Shown here one piece after another: positions 28,768 to 37,312 of a DNA stretch of 64,000 bases (its first letter is position 1; each line of letters begins with the position of its first letter). Under the pieces are notes generated by a model. That model worked only from the letters and a program-made list of their open reading frames with translations. It was not told the DNA's origin and searched no databases. The stretch spans positions 124,001-188,000 of the forward strand of contig CAJXOG010000005.1 in NCBI GenBank assembly GCA_913057775.1, written 5' to 3'. The position numbers and the translations under genes are program-made. The stretch is from an uncultured Fodinibius sp. Its GTDB lineage: Bacteria > Bacteroidota > Rhodothermia > Balneolales > Balneolaceae.

Positions 28768-29892
28768 GTGATTATAGCTATTCCAAAAGAAACGGCCGAA
28801 CGAGAAAAACGAGTGGCCCTTATCCCAGATACAATTTCAAAGCTTGTTGAAAATGGCCATAATGTTTGGGTTGAATCTGATGCCGGCAAGGCTTCCAGCT
28901 ATTTAGATGAAGCCTACCAGTCGGCGGGCGCTAAAATTATTACCGATCGCGCCAAACTTTTTGGTGATTCCGATATCCTTATCAGTATCCAAACACCTCC
29001 GGAAGAAGATCTCGATCAAATGAAGGCCGAAAGCGTACTGATCTGCTTTCTGTGGGCACTTCAAAACGAAGAAACGGTTTCTTACTTACGAGAAAAGAAT
29101 ATTACGTCATTGGCGATGGATGCCATCCCGCGAATATCACGTGCCCAGAGTATGGATGCCCTTTCTTCGATGAGTTCCATTGCGGGGTATAAATCGGCCC
29201 TGATCGCAGCCAACGAATTGGATCGCTATATGCCGATGATGATGACGGCAGCAGGCACGGTAGCTCCAGCCAAAGTTTTAGTACTTGGTGCCGGGGTTGC
29301 CGGTCTACAGGCCATTGCCACCGCCAAACGACTGGGTGCTAAAGTAGAAGCCTTTGACATTCGTCCCGCCGTTAAAGAACAAGTTGAAAGTCTGGGTGCT
29401 ACTTTTGTAGAGGTGCCTGATTTGGATGAAGAATCGGAAACCGAGGGCGGCTATGCCAAAGAATTGGCTGAAGATGAGCAGGAGCGACAGCGACAAGTTA
29501 TTCACGAACACGCCAAAAAATCAGATATCATTGTTACTACGGCCCTTATTCCCGGAAAACCCGCTCCGCTTCTGGTAACTAAGGAGATGGTTGAGGATAT
29601 GCATGCCGGGGCGGTTATTGTAGATCTGGCTGCCGAACAGGGCGGGAATTGTGAACTTACCGATCCGGGCGACACCGCCATTGCAAACGAAGTAAAAATT
29701 ATTGGACCGCTAAATATCACCAGCCAGCTGGCCTATCACGCAAGCCAATTATATTCAAAAAACATGCTGTCATTATTGAACCATCTGATTCAAGACGGCA
29801 AACCAAAATTCGACTTTGAAGATGAAATCACGCTAAATACCACTATTACGCATCAGGGTGAAATTATCAGCCCTACGCTTAAAGAACAATAG
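28768..29892 (+). CDS. pntAA: NAD(P) transhydrogenase subunit alpha part 1
   Basis: A 374-residue soluble NAD(H)-binding domain I of the proton-translocating transhydrogenase. It starts at GTG. Signatures are IPKETAEREKRVALIPD at the amino terminus, AMDAIPRISRAQSMDALSSM near 118, and the NAD-binding GAGVAGLQAIATAKRLGA near 172. This is the split form in which the alpha chain is two polypeptides. It is followed by a short palindromic repeat of about 96 bases and then by pntAB and pntB. Confidence 0.95.
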   Translation: MIIAIPKETAEREKRVALIPDTISKLVENGHNVWVESDAGKASSYLDEAYQSAGAKIITDRAKLFGDSDILISIQTPPEEDLDQMKAESVLICFLWALQNEETVSYLREKNITSLAMDAIPRISRAQSMDALSSMSSIAGYKSALIAANELDRYMPMMMTAAGTVAPAKVLVLGAGVAGLQAIATAKRLGAKVEAFDIRPAVKEQVESLGATFVEVPDLDEESETEGGYAKELAEDEQERQRQVIHEHAKKSDIIVTTALIPGKPAPLLVTKEMVEDMHAGAVIVDLAAEQGGNCELTDPGDTAIANEVKIIGPLNITSQLAYHASQLYSKNMLSLLNHLIQDGKPKFDFEDEITLNTTITHQGEIISPTLKEQ

Positions 29893-29988
29893 AACACTGA
29901 TCACACAGATGGCACTGATTCTCACAGATATTGAATTATTTTAGCAGCGGTAATCTGCCGGATCGGCGTCATCTGTGTTCTATAAAAC
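29893..29988. repeat. Palindromic repeat between pntAA and pntAB
   Basis: Left part gaacactgatcacacagatg and right part catctgtgttc are imperfect reverse complements, with related internal half-sites (ctcacagat / aatctgcc). The wording resembles a dispersed intergenic element common in Bacteroidota-related genomes (cactgat...cacagat...atctgtgttc). No frame or promoter box is evident within it. Confidence 0.5.
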
Positions 29989-30291
29989 ATGATTATTATG
30001 TCCGGACTCATTTTTAACTTATTTATCTTCGTGCTGGCCTCTTTTATAGGCTTCGAGCTTATCTCAAAAGTTCCACCAACGCTGCACACTCCATTGATGT
30101 CAGGTGCCAACGCCATTTCGGGAATTACCATTTTGGGGGCGCTCATTGTTGCGGGACAGGTGGATCACCAAGTCGCCCAGTATATCGGATTCGTTGCCAT
30201 CGTATTTGCAACCATTAATGTGGTAGGCGGATTTATGGTAACCGACCGCATGCTGGAAATGTTCAAGAAAAAAGATAAGAAAAATGAGTGA
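29989..30291 (+). CDS. pntAB: NAD(P) transhydrogenase subunit alpha part 2
   Basis: A 100-residue membrane protein with three predicted spans, typical of the PntAB chain. The signatures are FIGFELISKVPPTLHTPLMSGANAISGITI and VVGGFMVTDRMLEMFK. It forms part of the membrane domain II, the proton path. A second ATG at 29998 may be the true start. It overlaps pntB by eight bases, so translation is probably coupled. Confidence 0.95.
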   Translation: MIIMSGLIFNLFIFVLASFIGFELISKVPPTLHTPLMSGANAISGITILGALIVAGQVDHQVAQYIGFVAIVFATINVVGGFMVTDRMLEMFKKKDKKNE

Positions 30292-31705
30292 TTTTCTACC
30301 GCCATCTATCCAATCGATCCTACCTGATCTAATCCAGCTTGTCTATCTGGTAGCTACCGGCATTTTTATAGTTGGAATTAAACGACTCGGTTCACCTGCA
30401 ACTGCTCGGTCGGGTAATCAGCTGGCAGCACTGGGTATGTTTATCGGTGTCATTGTCACCTTATTTGACCAGCAAATCATTACTTATGAATACATTATTG
30501 CGGGTATCGTAGTTGGAGCAGCTATTGGTGCTACGGCTGCCAAGAAAGTAGAAATGACCGCCATGCCCGAGATGGTTGCTATTTTTAACGGTTTCGGCGG
30601 CGGTGCATCAGCAGTGGTTGCCTGGGGCGAATTTTCGCGCTTCGAAGCTTCTGCGATCGCTACTCAGGATTTGGTAACCATTGGACTTAGTATCCTTATC
30701 GGTTCTATTACTTTTACCGGCAGCTTCATTGCTTTTGGAAAGCTCAAGGGTTTCATCAGCGGAAATCCGATTACCTTTCCGGGTCATAATATTTTTAACG
30801 GACTTTTAACCGTTGGCACCTTGGGACTGGTCGGTTGGCTCACCTATGACCCCACAAGTCAACTCACTTTCTGGCTCTTGTTTGGGATTGCACTCCTGCT
30901 TGGAATATTAACGGTAATCCCTATCGGCGGAGCAGATATGCCGGTCGTCATTTCACTGCTAAACTCGTACTCCGGTATTGCTGCTTCCATGGCCGGATTT
31001 GTAATTAATAATAATCTGCTCATTATCAGTGGTGCGCTGGTTGGAGCTGCGGGCCTCATCCTCACCAATATTATGTGCAAGGCCATGAATCGCACGCTCG
31101 GCAATGTGTTATTTGGTGCTTTCGGTGGAGATGGAGGTTCAACAAGTGGGCCGGCAGCAGATACTGACAAAACAGTCCGTGAAACAACACCCGATGATGT
31201 GGCCTTACAATGCGCCTATTCTGATCGTGTCGTAATCGTGCCCGGCTACGGTTTGGCCGTTGCACAAGCACAGCACGTACTCAAAGAAGTCGCCGACAAA
31301 CTTGAAAAACGAAGCGTAGAAGTGAAGTATGGTATCCATCCGGTAGCAGGTCGTATGCCCGGACACATGAATGTGCTTTTGGCAGAGGCTGATGTCCCTT
31401 ACGATCAACTATATGATATGGAGCAAATCAATCCCGAATTTAAGTCAACAGATGTAGTGCTGATTATCGGGGCCAATGATGTGGTAAATCCTGTTGCTAA
31501 AACAGAATCTGGCAGCCCTATTTACGGTATGCCGATTATGGATGTGGATGAAGCTGATCGGACGATTGTCTTTAAACGAAGTCTAAGTCCCGGTTTTGCA
31601 GGCATTGATAATCCGCTTTTCTATAAAGAATCCAACCAAATGTTTTTTGGAGATGCTAAAGAAAGTCTACAATCACTATCACAGTCACTGGCAGAAGTAG
31701 ACTAA
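30284..31705 (+). CDS. pntB: NAD(P) transhydrogenase subunit beta
   Basis: A 473-residue protein with about nine membrane spans (residues 10-280) followed by the NADP(H)-binding domain III. Key segments are PEMVAIFNGFGGGASA, SGNPITFPGHNI, and in domain III VIVPGYGLAVAQAQH and GIHPVAGRMPGHMNVLLAEA. With PntAA/PntAB it transfers hydride from NADH to NADP+ driven by the proton gradient. The three genes form one operon. Confidence 0.96.
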   Translation: MSDFLPPSIQSILPDLIQLVYLVATGIFIVGIKRLGSPATARSGNQLAALGMFIGVIVTLFDQQIITYEYIIAGIVVGAAIGATAAKKVEMTAMPEMVAIFNGFGGGASAVVAWGEFSRFEASAIATQDLVTIGLSILIGSITFTGSFIAFGKLKGFISGNPITFPGHNIFNGLLTVGTLGLVGWLTYDPTSQLTFWLLFGIALLLGILTVIPIGGADMPVVISLLNSYSGIAASMAGFVINNNLLIISGALVGAAGLILTNIMCKAMNRTLGNVLFGAFGGDGGSTSGPAADTDKTVRETTPDDVALQCAYSDRVVIVPGYGLAVAQAQHVLKEVADKLEKRSVEVKYGIHPVAGRMPGHMNVLLAEADVPYDQLYDMEQINPEFKSTDVVLIIGANDVVNPVAKTESGSPIYGMPIMDVDEADRTIVFKRSLSPGFAGIDNPLFYKESNQMFFGDAKESLQSLSQSLAEVD

Positions 31706-31751
31706 CATATCAATTCCATCCCTTTTCATTTTATAATTTAACACACAAATC

Positions 31752-32210
31752 ATGCCCGATCCTAAATTTTCATCTCTCCCTCTTTTCCTCATTTCTTTCG
31801 CTTTATTGTTGGCAATTGCTGGCTGTAGTTCAAGTAGCAAAGTAACTAATTATGAGATACCAACCTCTCCTCACCCGTCTATTGATTCCCTCCAGGTATT
31901 TTCAGATAAAGAGGTAGACCAAAAACCTGGTCCAAAGGGAGGGTACCGCAATATTTTGTCCAAAGTGCGATATCCAGCTGAAGCACGTAAAGTTGGAGCC
32001 ACAGGAAAAGTAGTAGTTAAGTTAGTGGTAACACCAAAAGGTGAAGGTATAAGTCATTACATTCAATCTTCTCCTCATCCCGCGCTATCCAAAGAAGCTC
32101 TACGCGTAATCAGGAGTGTCGACTTTGAACCTGGAATGAAAAATGGCCAATTCGTACATTCCTGGCTGGCAATACCAATAAGTTTTAACCTACAAACGAA
32201 CTCAAAATAG
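31752..32210 (+). CDS. Lipoprotein with TonB C-terminal domain, first copy
   Basis: A 152-residue protein with a lipoprotein signal (FALLLAIAGC). Residues about 60-150 match the TonB_C fold: RNILSKVRYPAEARKVGATG, then KVVVKLVVTPKGEG, then SKEALRVIRSVDFEPGM and WLAIPISFNL. Ordinary TonB is anchored by one inner-membrane helix and has a proline-rich spacer. Here there is a lipid anchor and no spacer, so it is unlikely to energise a receptor in the normal way. It follows pntB by 46 bases and is duplicated by the next gene. Confidence 0.78.
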   Translation: MPDPKFSSLPLFLISFALLLAIAGCSSSSKVTNYEIPTSPHPSIDSLQVFSDKEVDQKPGPKGGYRNILSKVRYPAEARKVGATGKVVVKLVVTPKGEGISHYIQSSPHPALSKEALRVIRSVDFEPGMKNGQFVHSWLAIPISFNLQTNSK

Positions 32211-32266
32211 TTTCCCATCATGACTACGGGATCCAAAAAAGTTACCTTGCGGTCATTGCTTCTGTA

Positions 32267-32677
32267 ATGCTCATTTTATTGACGAACTGTAGCAAGAACT
32301 ACCAAATCCCGAGAACCAACACTATTCCAACTGATTCACTAAAAACCTATTCTGTGGATGAAGTGAATGAGAAACCCAAACCAATCGGTGGGTATCGCAA
32401 ATTATTATCAGAATTGGACTATCCATTTCGAGCCCGGCAAAATGGAATCAAAGGAACAGTAGTTATACGCTTACTGGTCACGAAAATCGGTAATGGAATA
32501 GGAAGTTACATCGAAAAATCTCCTGATCCTCTCTTGTCAGAACCTGCACTTGAATTAATCCAAAACACTACCTTTCATCCCGGAAAAATTGGTAGGATTC
32601 CCGTAAATACCTGGATCAGTATACCTTTTCATTTTCAAATGGCAAAAAAGTCAGATCTGCAATCTAATTCCCGATAA
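32267..32677 (+). CDS. Lipoprotein with TonB C-terminal domain, second copy, possible 5' frameshift
   Basis: A 136-residue frame related to the preceding gene (GGYRKLLSELDYPFRARQNG, GTVVIRLLVTKIGNG). The lipobox TNC follows only seven residues after the ATG at 32267, too short for a signal peptide. The same frame stays open upstream and reads SYLAVIASVMLILLTNCS, a normal lipoprotein signal, but has no start codon. An ATG at 32220 begins another frame (MTTGSKK) that would join it if the A6 run at 32235-32240 had one more A. The gene is therefore either shifted by one base, phase-variable, or miscalled in sequencing. Confidence 0.65.
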   Translation: MLILLTNCSKNYQIPRTNTIPTDSLKTYSVDEVNEKPKPIGGYRKLLSELDYPFRARQNGIKGTVVIRLLVTKIGNGIGSYIEKSPDPLLSEPALELIQNTTFHPGKIGRIPVNTWISIPFHFQMAKKSDLQSNSR

Positions 32678-32693
32678 CCAAGCAGGTCAAAAT

Positions 32694-33191
32694 CTACTCA
32701 AACTCCACACACCCTTCCGTAGGCTGATATACTGCGGCCGATTGTTGATAAACGAGTTTACTCCCCAAGTGTCCAACATATGCCAAAAATCCACAGCCGG
32801 CTACTAATAACAGAGCCAGTAGTAAATGGATGAGTTGCTTCTTTAGAAAATCTATGTATCCATTTACCGCTAACCAATCAATAATCACAAAAGCTGAAAA
32901 CAGATAACCTACGATATAGGCGTAACTTTCGTGCTGTTCTACCACGGTAGGATCACAAAGCGAGCGAACAACCTCGGCGTCTGCAAGCGATCCGGTATAA
33001 ACGGCAATCCACGCACCGATTGTGCCAATAAACAGTAATAATCGCGCTGAGGGACGTAAGAAATTATAGCGTTTATGCAACCAGAGACTACAAATCCAAA
33101 ACATACTGCCGACAATGAGCAGCGCAATGGGAATATGAATAACAAACGGGTGGATCAGCTCCACCCGCCACATACTTGTTGGATCCTGCAT
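32694..33191 (-). CDS. DUF2231 family membrane protein
   Basis: A 165-residue protein with four predicted spans. The opening RVELIHPFVIHIPIALLIVGSM and the second-span LRPSARLLLFIGTIGAWIAVYTG fit DUF2231. Histidines in the first and third spans (HPFVIHIP and QHESYAY) could bind heme or metal, as proposed for relatives, but that is inference. It is 15 bases downstream of the small lipoprotein gene and probably in one transcript with it. Confidence 0.8.
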   Translation of the reverse strand: MQDPTSMWRVELIHPFVIHIPIALLIVGSMFWICSLWLHKRYNFLRPSARLLLFIGTIGAWIAVYTGSLADAEVVRSLCDPTVVEQHESYAYIVGYLFSAFVIIDWLAVNGYIDFLKKQLIHLLLALLLVAGCGFLAYVGHLGSKLVYQQSAAVYQPTEGCVEFE

Positions 33192-33206
33192 AAAATTTAT
33201 GCGTGT

Positions 33207-33527
33207 TTACTGCAGGATTTCTACGCGCAACGGATCCAGCCGCTGACCTACTTTTTCGACCTCAACACGTACTTTTTGTCCGGCTGCCAAACTGTCGAAC
33301 GGAACGGCTGTGGTATCTTTAACTAACTCCGTTTCATCAATGAAATAAAGCTCCAGTGTTTCCTCATCCGAAATATTTACATAGATCTCTGATTCTTCAG
33401 CATTTACTTCCTGAATAGTTCCTTCATAGGTTCCACTCTCAACCGTATCGGTTGACTCTCCCCCACAGGCAGCAAAAAGCATTAATATTATTGCAAAACT
33501 TCCCAGTTTGGTTATCAGTGATCTCAT
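33207..33527 (-). CDS. Small lipoprotein of unknown function
   Basis: A 106-residue lipoprotein (FAIILMLFAAC with lipobox FAAC). The mature part is a short acidic linker followed by beta strands (GTYEGTIQEVNAEESEIYVNIS, then AAGQKVRVEVEKVGQRLDPL), resembling an OB-like or SH3-like barrel. I do not recognise a family. It precedes the DUF2231 gene by 15 bases. Confidence 0.7.
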   Translation of the reverse strand: MRSLITKLGSFAIILMLFAACGGESTDTVESGTYEGTIQEVNAEESEIYVNISDEETLELYFIDETELVKDTTAVPFDSLAAGQKVRVEVEKVGQRLDPLRVEILQ

Positions 33528-33669
33528 AAGTCTTCCTTTAATTAATGATGATTAGAATATCCTTATAGCGCCCTAAAGTTAAAGTGTTTGCATTCAGAAG
33601 CAAATGCTCGCAAAGGAATCCCAAAAAAAACAGACCTTAACTTTTGTTTAAGCCATATAGATCTGTGAT

Positions 33670-34965
33670 TTAATTTTCTTCTTCATCATGGTCATAATAT
33701 TTCATCGCCCTCCAGAAGAAAGCGGTTGCCAATATTCCACAACAGGTAAATACTGTCATTAGTGCTTTTGCCGCACCGTAATCACCGGTAAATACGGTAT
33801 CCATCAGCCAGCCGGTAAGCGGAGGACCAATACCAAAACCTACCACACTAATCACAAACAGATACAATCCGCTGGCCAACGCTCGCATGTTTGGCTTCAC
33901 CAGGTACTGCAAAATGGCCGCTGCAATTCCGTTATAGGATGAGGAGATCACATTCGCCAGCCCAATTAAGATTAGTGCCGTCATCGCCGATTCCGCGAAC
34001 AACCCAAAATAATACAATGGCAGACATCCCAAAGCTGCGATAATACCCGGTACAAACCGGTATGATGCCTCAAACTTTTTGGCAAGCCAGTCAGCCGCTT
34101 TTCCAGACACCATAACGCCGAGTCCCGATGCCATCATAAACCAGCCATATTGCGGAACAAGCGAACCCGCGCCGTGGATATCGGAAAGAACAATCCCGAT
34201 AAAACCCAAAATGGTATAACCGGTAAAAGCCATAAATGAAAATCCCAGAAAGTGGTACCGCACGGTCTTTTTCCGAATAATATATCGCACCACTTCGCCA
34301 AAACTCTGCTCGGTATCAAAACGCTGATTCCCCTTGGTTTGCAATATGCCCCGAGGGAATTCCCTAATTACAAACCACGCTACCGCCGCTATCAGCAAAC
34401 CGGGCGCTCCCACAGCCATCAGAGAAGTACGCCAGTCATAAGCTTCGGCAATTCCCCCGCCAACCAAGAAGGACACCCCAATCCCTACAAAAATTCCTGC
34501 CGCATAAATGGAAAAAACCGTCCCCCGCTGTTCGGGCTTAAAATAATCTGAAAGCAAGGAATACACCGCCGGACTTAAGGCCGACTCGCTGATCCCTACA
34601 AAAAAACGGGCGACAATTAAAAACGTGAGGGAACTCGCAAAGCCACTGACAACGGTCATTAGACTCCACACCACCAAGCCGGCAATAATCATCAGCTTGC
34701 GGGAGTAGATGTCGGCCAATCGCCCCATCGGGATGCCACAAAGCGCATAAATAAAGGAAAAGGCGGTGCCGTAGAGAATGCCCACTTGAAAATTGCTAAG
34801 TGATAGCTCATCCTGAATGGCCGGCGCCAACACGGCAATGATTTGTCGGTCTACAAAACTGGAGATGTAGATGAGCGTAAGCAACCCCAACACAACCCAA
34901 GCATAGGGACTTGAAACTAATTTTTTGGCCTTATCTTTTGGTAGAGACATTCCGTTTCTTTTCAT
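33670..34965 (-). CDS. Major facilitator superfamily transporter
   Basis: A 431-residue protein with twelve predicted spans. The first loop reads GIPMGRLADIYSRKLMI, the MFS motif A (G-x3-D-x2-xRK). The amino-terminal SFVDRQIIAVLAPAIQDEL is common to spinster-like and hexuronate-type MFS proteins. A TACCTTTG box on the minus strand at 34980-34987 matches the Bacteroidota -7 element and would give a very short leader. The substrate is not determinable from sequence. Confidence 0.9.
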   Translation of the reverse strand: MKRNGMSLPKDKAKKLVSSPYAWVVLGLLTLIYISSFVDRQIIAVLAPAIQDELSLSNFQVGILYGTAFSFIYALCGIPMGRLADIYSRKLMIIAGLVVWSLMTVVSGFASSLTFLIVARFFVGISESALSPAVYSLLSDYFKPEQRGTVFSIYAAGIFVGIGVSFLVGGGIAEAYDWRTSLMAVGAPGLLIAAVAWFVIREFPRGILQTKGNQRFDTEQSFGEVVRYIIRKKTVRYHFLGFSFMAFTGYTILGFIGIVLSDIHGAGSLVPQYGWFMMASGLGVMVSGKAADWLAKKFEASYRFVPGIIAALGCLPLYYFGLFAESAMTALILIGLANVISSSYNGIAAAILQYLVKPNMRALASGLYLFVISVVGFGIGPPLTGWLMDTVFTGDYGAAKALMTVFTCCGILATAFFWRAMKYYDHDEEEN

Positions 34966-35067
34966 TTATTTAGTGAGGCCAAAGGTAGGGTAAAATAGTT
35001 GTTGATTTCCACCTTAAATAAAATTGGACTTACGCTACCCTCAGTTTTCCGGTCTATTAATAATAAT

Positions 35068-35120
35068 TGATCCTGAAAAAGATACTGAGACAAGCTCAGC
35101 ACATCGTTCAGGATGACATC
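35068..35120. repeat. Short palindromic repeat
   Basis: Arms atcctgaa (35070-35077) and ttcaggat (35107-35114) are perfect inverse copies, with ctgag/ctcag pairing inside. The same wording (gatcctgaa..., ...ttcaggatgacatc) recurs near 35874 and 54620 as a dispersed family. Confidence 0.55.
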
Positions 35121-35151
35121 AAAAAAGTAATTCAACACAGAATCATCACAA

Positions 35152-35859
35152 ATGGCGAAAACCAAGCAGTACAACGATCTACCGAAACTCCCTGAAAAAA
35201 CAGAGGAACAAAAAACCCGCGCCAAGGAAATTCTGGATAAACTTTACGAGCACTATCCCAATCCCCATTGTGCATTAGACTATCGAAATCCCTTTGAATT
35301 ATTATGTGCCACCATTCTGAGCGCACAGTGTACCGACGTTCGTGTTAATAAGACGACCCCTGACCTTTTCGAAGCCTATCCGACGCCTAAAGCAATGGCC
35401 GGGGCGCCCATTCAGGAATTAGAAAAGCTGGTTCGCTCTACCGGATTTTATCGCAATAAAGCCAAAGCACTTAAGCAATCATCCCAGGCTATCGTTGAAA
35501 AACATGATGGAGAAGTTCCTCAGAATATCGATGATCTTTTGGAATTTTATGGTGTTGCTCGAAAAACGGCCAATGTAGTTCTGGGCAATGCTTTTGGGAT
35601 TAATGTAGGCGTTGTTGTGGATACCCATGTACGTCGTTTTTCCAACCGGTATGGACTTACCGAACACGAAAAAAATACGGATAAAATTGAACGTGACCTG
35701 ATGGCACTATTTCCCAGGGAACACTGGACCAATCTTTCGCATTTGATGATTCACCATGGGCGAAATGCCTGCAAGTCGCGGATTTCCGAACCACCCGATC
35801 ACCCACTTTGTAAAGGATATGGGGTTAACTGCGAATGCCAAGCGATGAGAAAAAACTGA
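35152..35859 (+). CDS. nth: Endonuclease III-like DNA glycosylase/AP lyase
   Basis: A 235-residue helix-hairpin-helix DNA glycosylase. The HhH motif is FYGVARKTANVVLGNAFG, with the catalytic lysine in GVARKTA and the catalytic aspartate in VVVDTHVRR. The opening (DYRNPFELLCATILSAQCTDVRVN) is characteristic of Nth. It excises oxidised pyrimidines in base excision repair. The iron-sulphur region is odd: the usual spacing C-x6-C-x2-C-x5-C is replaced by CKSRISEPPDHPLC followed by x6-C-x-C, so the cluster may be altered or missing. Confidence 0.92.
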   Translation: MAKTKQYNDLPKLPEKTEEQKTRAKEILDKLYEHYPNPHCALDYRNPFELLCATILSAQCTDVRVNKTTPDLFEAYPTPKAMAGAPIQELEKLVRSTGFYRNKAKALKQSSQAIVEKHDGEVPQNIDDLLEFYGVARKTANVVLGNAFGINVGVVVDTHVRRFSNRYGLTEHEKNTDKIERDLMALFPREHWTNLSHLMIHHGRNACKSRISEPPDHPLCKGYGVNCECQAMRKN

Positions 35860-35873
35860 CCAATAATCTACAT

Positions 35874-35933
35874 GTCATCCTGAATTTATTTCGGGATCTA
35901 TCTAAAAAGATGCTGTAATGAGTTCAGCATGAC
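35874..35933. repeat. Short palindromic repeat
   Basis: Arms gtcatcctgaa (35874-35884) and ttcagcatgac (35923-35933) pair with one mismatch. It fills the gap between nth and the Memo-like gene. A start codon at 35929 falls inside the right arm, so the next gene probably starts later. Confidence 0.6.
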
Positions 35934-35955
35934 ACAAGTTTGTATAGATAATCTC

Positions 35956-37200
35956 ATGAGTAACGAAAAGCTATTTAGTTCTAAAACTGAGCCCATTCCG
36001 GAATTACGGAGGGACTTACAAGTCATTCCTATACAAGAAAACGGGAGTGCCTTACTCTACTTTCATGATCAACGGGAATATGCCACGCCCGACTTTGCTT
36101 TGAAACGCGAAGCGGGGCAGCTGCTTTCGCTATTCGATGGACAAAAAAGCATCAATGACCTGGCCCCTCATTTAGGAAAGGATGTCAGCAAGGATGATCT
36201 GCTTCAATTTATCCAGCTGTTGGATAAAAACCGGGTATTGGCTTCCAGGTATTTTGAACAGCATGCCGAAACTGTTGAGGCTCAATATGAGAAATCAACA
36301 GTTCATCAATCCGTAACAGCCGGTGCCTCCTACCCTGCCGATCCCCATGAGCTAAAAGAATATTTAGAGGACGCCTTTGCTAAACATGCTAAAGGAAATG
36401 TCAAAACCGTCGACTCTGCCAAAGCTCTTTACGCACCGCATATCGATCCCCGCGTAGCACTGGACAGTTACATAAAAGCTTTTGCTCCCATTCGGGATTT
36501 AAAACCCAAGCGTGTCGTTATGCTGGCTACTTCGCATTACGCCGGACTCTATCCCAATTTGTATCAGAATGATCCTTTCATTCTGATAGACAAGGATTTT
36601 GAAATGCCATTGGGAACGATTCCCAGAGATCAAAAAGCTATTCAGGAATTACAACATACTGATTCTGACATGGGCATATCTTCTCATGATCGTGCCCACC
36701 GCATGGAGCACAGCCTTGAACTACACCTGTTATTTTTAAGCTATCTTTGGGATCACGAATACGAAATTGTGCCCTTCGTTACTCGCGGTCTGGATGACTT
36801 GTTATACATGGAAGATGGACATTTAGGTCAGCAGCTTGATAACTTTTCTTCATTTCTTAACAAAAAGTACGGTGACGATAAAGATACTTTTTTTCTCATC
36901 AGTGGCGATTTATCTCATATCGGCAAAAAGTTTGGGGATGATTCACCTGCTGCCACGATGTTTGATGATATAGAAGATTTTGACAATCAGTTTTTGGATT
37001 TCGGGTCTAACAATGACCGGGAATCCATGCTTTCGTTGATGAAAGATGAGTATGATCCCTATCGTGTTTGTGGGTTTCCACCGCTATATACTTTCTTGCA
37101 GACTATGCCCAATGTAGAAGGAGAAATTTTAAGCTACGATTTATGGGATGAACGTGACCGCGAGAGTGCCGTAACTTTCGGTTCAATTTTATACAGATAG
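35956..37200 (+). CDS. Memo-like protein (AmmeMemoRadiSam system protein B)
   Basis: The start at 35956 is preferred since the ATG at 35929 lies inside a palindromic repeat. About 100 amino-terminal residues include a winged-helix or PqqD-like segment (AGQLLSLFDGQKSINDLAPHL). The Memo fold from about 120 to 414 has metal-site histidines in YAPHIDPRV and ATSHYAGL and a cysteine in YRVCGFPPLYTF, the H/H/C pattern of the Memo family. AMMECR1 and radical SAM partners are not present here. The reaction is unknown. Confidence 0.85.
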   Translation: MSNEKLFSSKTEPIPELRRDLQVIPIQENGSALLYFHDQREYATPDFALKREAGQLLSLFDGQKSINDLAPHLGKDVSKDDLLQFIQLLDKNRVLASRYFEQHAETVEAQYEKSTVHQSVTAGASYPADPHELKEYLEDAFAKHAKGNVKTVDSAKALYAPHIDPRVALDSYIKAFAPIRDLKPKRVVMLATSHYAGLYPNLYQNDPFILIDKDFEMPLGTIPRDQKAIQELQHTDSDMGISSHDRAHRMEHSLELHLLFLSYLWDHEYEIVPFVTRGLDDLLYMEDGHLGQQLDNFSSFLNKKYGDDKDTFFLISGDLSHIGKKFGDDSPAATMFDDIEDFDNQFLDFGSNNDRESMLSLMKDEYDPYRVCGFPPLYTFLQTMPNVEGEILSYDLWDERDRESAVTFGSILYR

Positions 37201-37207
37201 AACAAAG

Positions 37208-37297
37208 CTGTCATCTCGAACGTGAGTGAGAAATCTATGTTTTTACCCCTGCAAAACAAGGATTTCTCACTTCACTACCTTCTGCTCGAAATGACAG
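37208..37297. repeat. Palindromic repeat with nested inverted arms
   Basis: Outer arms ctgtcatctcga (37208-37219) and tcgaaatgacag (37286-37297) differ at one base. Inner arms agtgagaaatc and gatttctcact are exact reverse complements. The whole 90-base unit can form a long hairpin between convergent genes. It resembles the widespread gtcat-ctcga family. Confidence 0.65.
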
Positions 37298-37312
37298 AAA
37301 TCCTTCGTTTAT

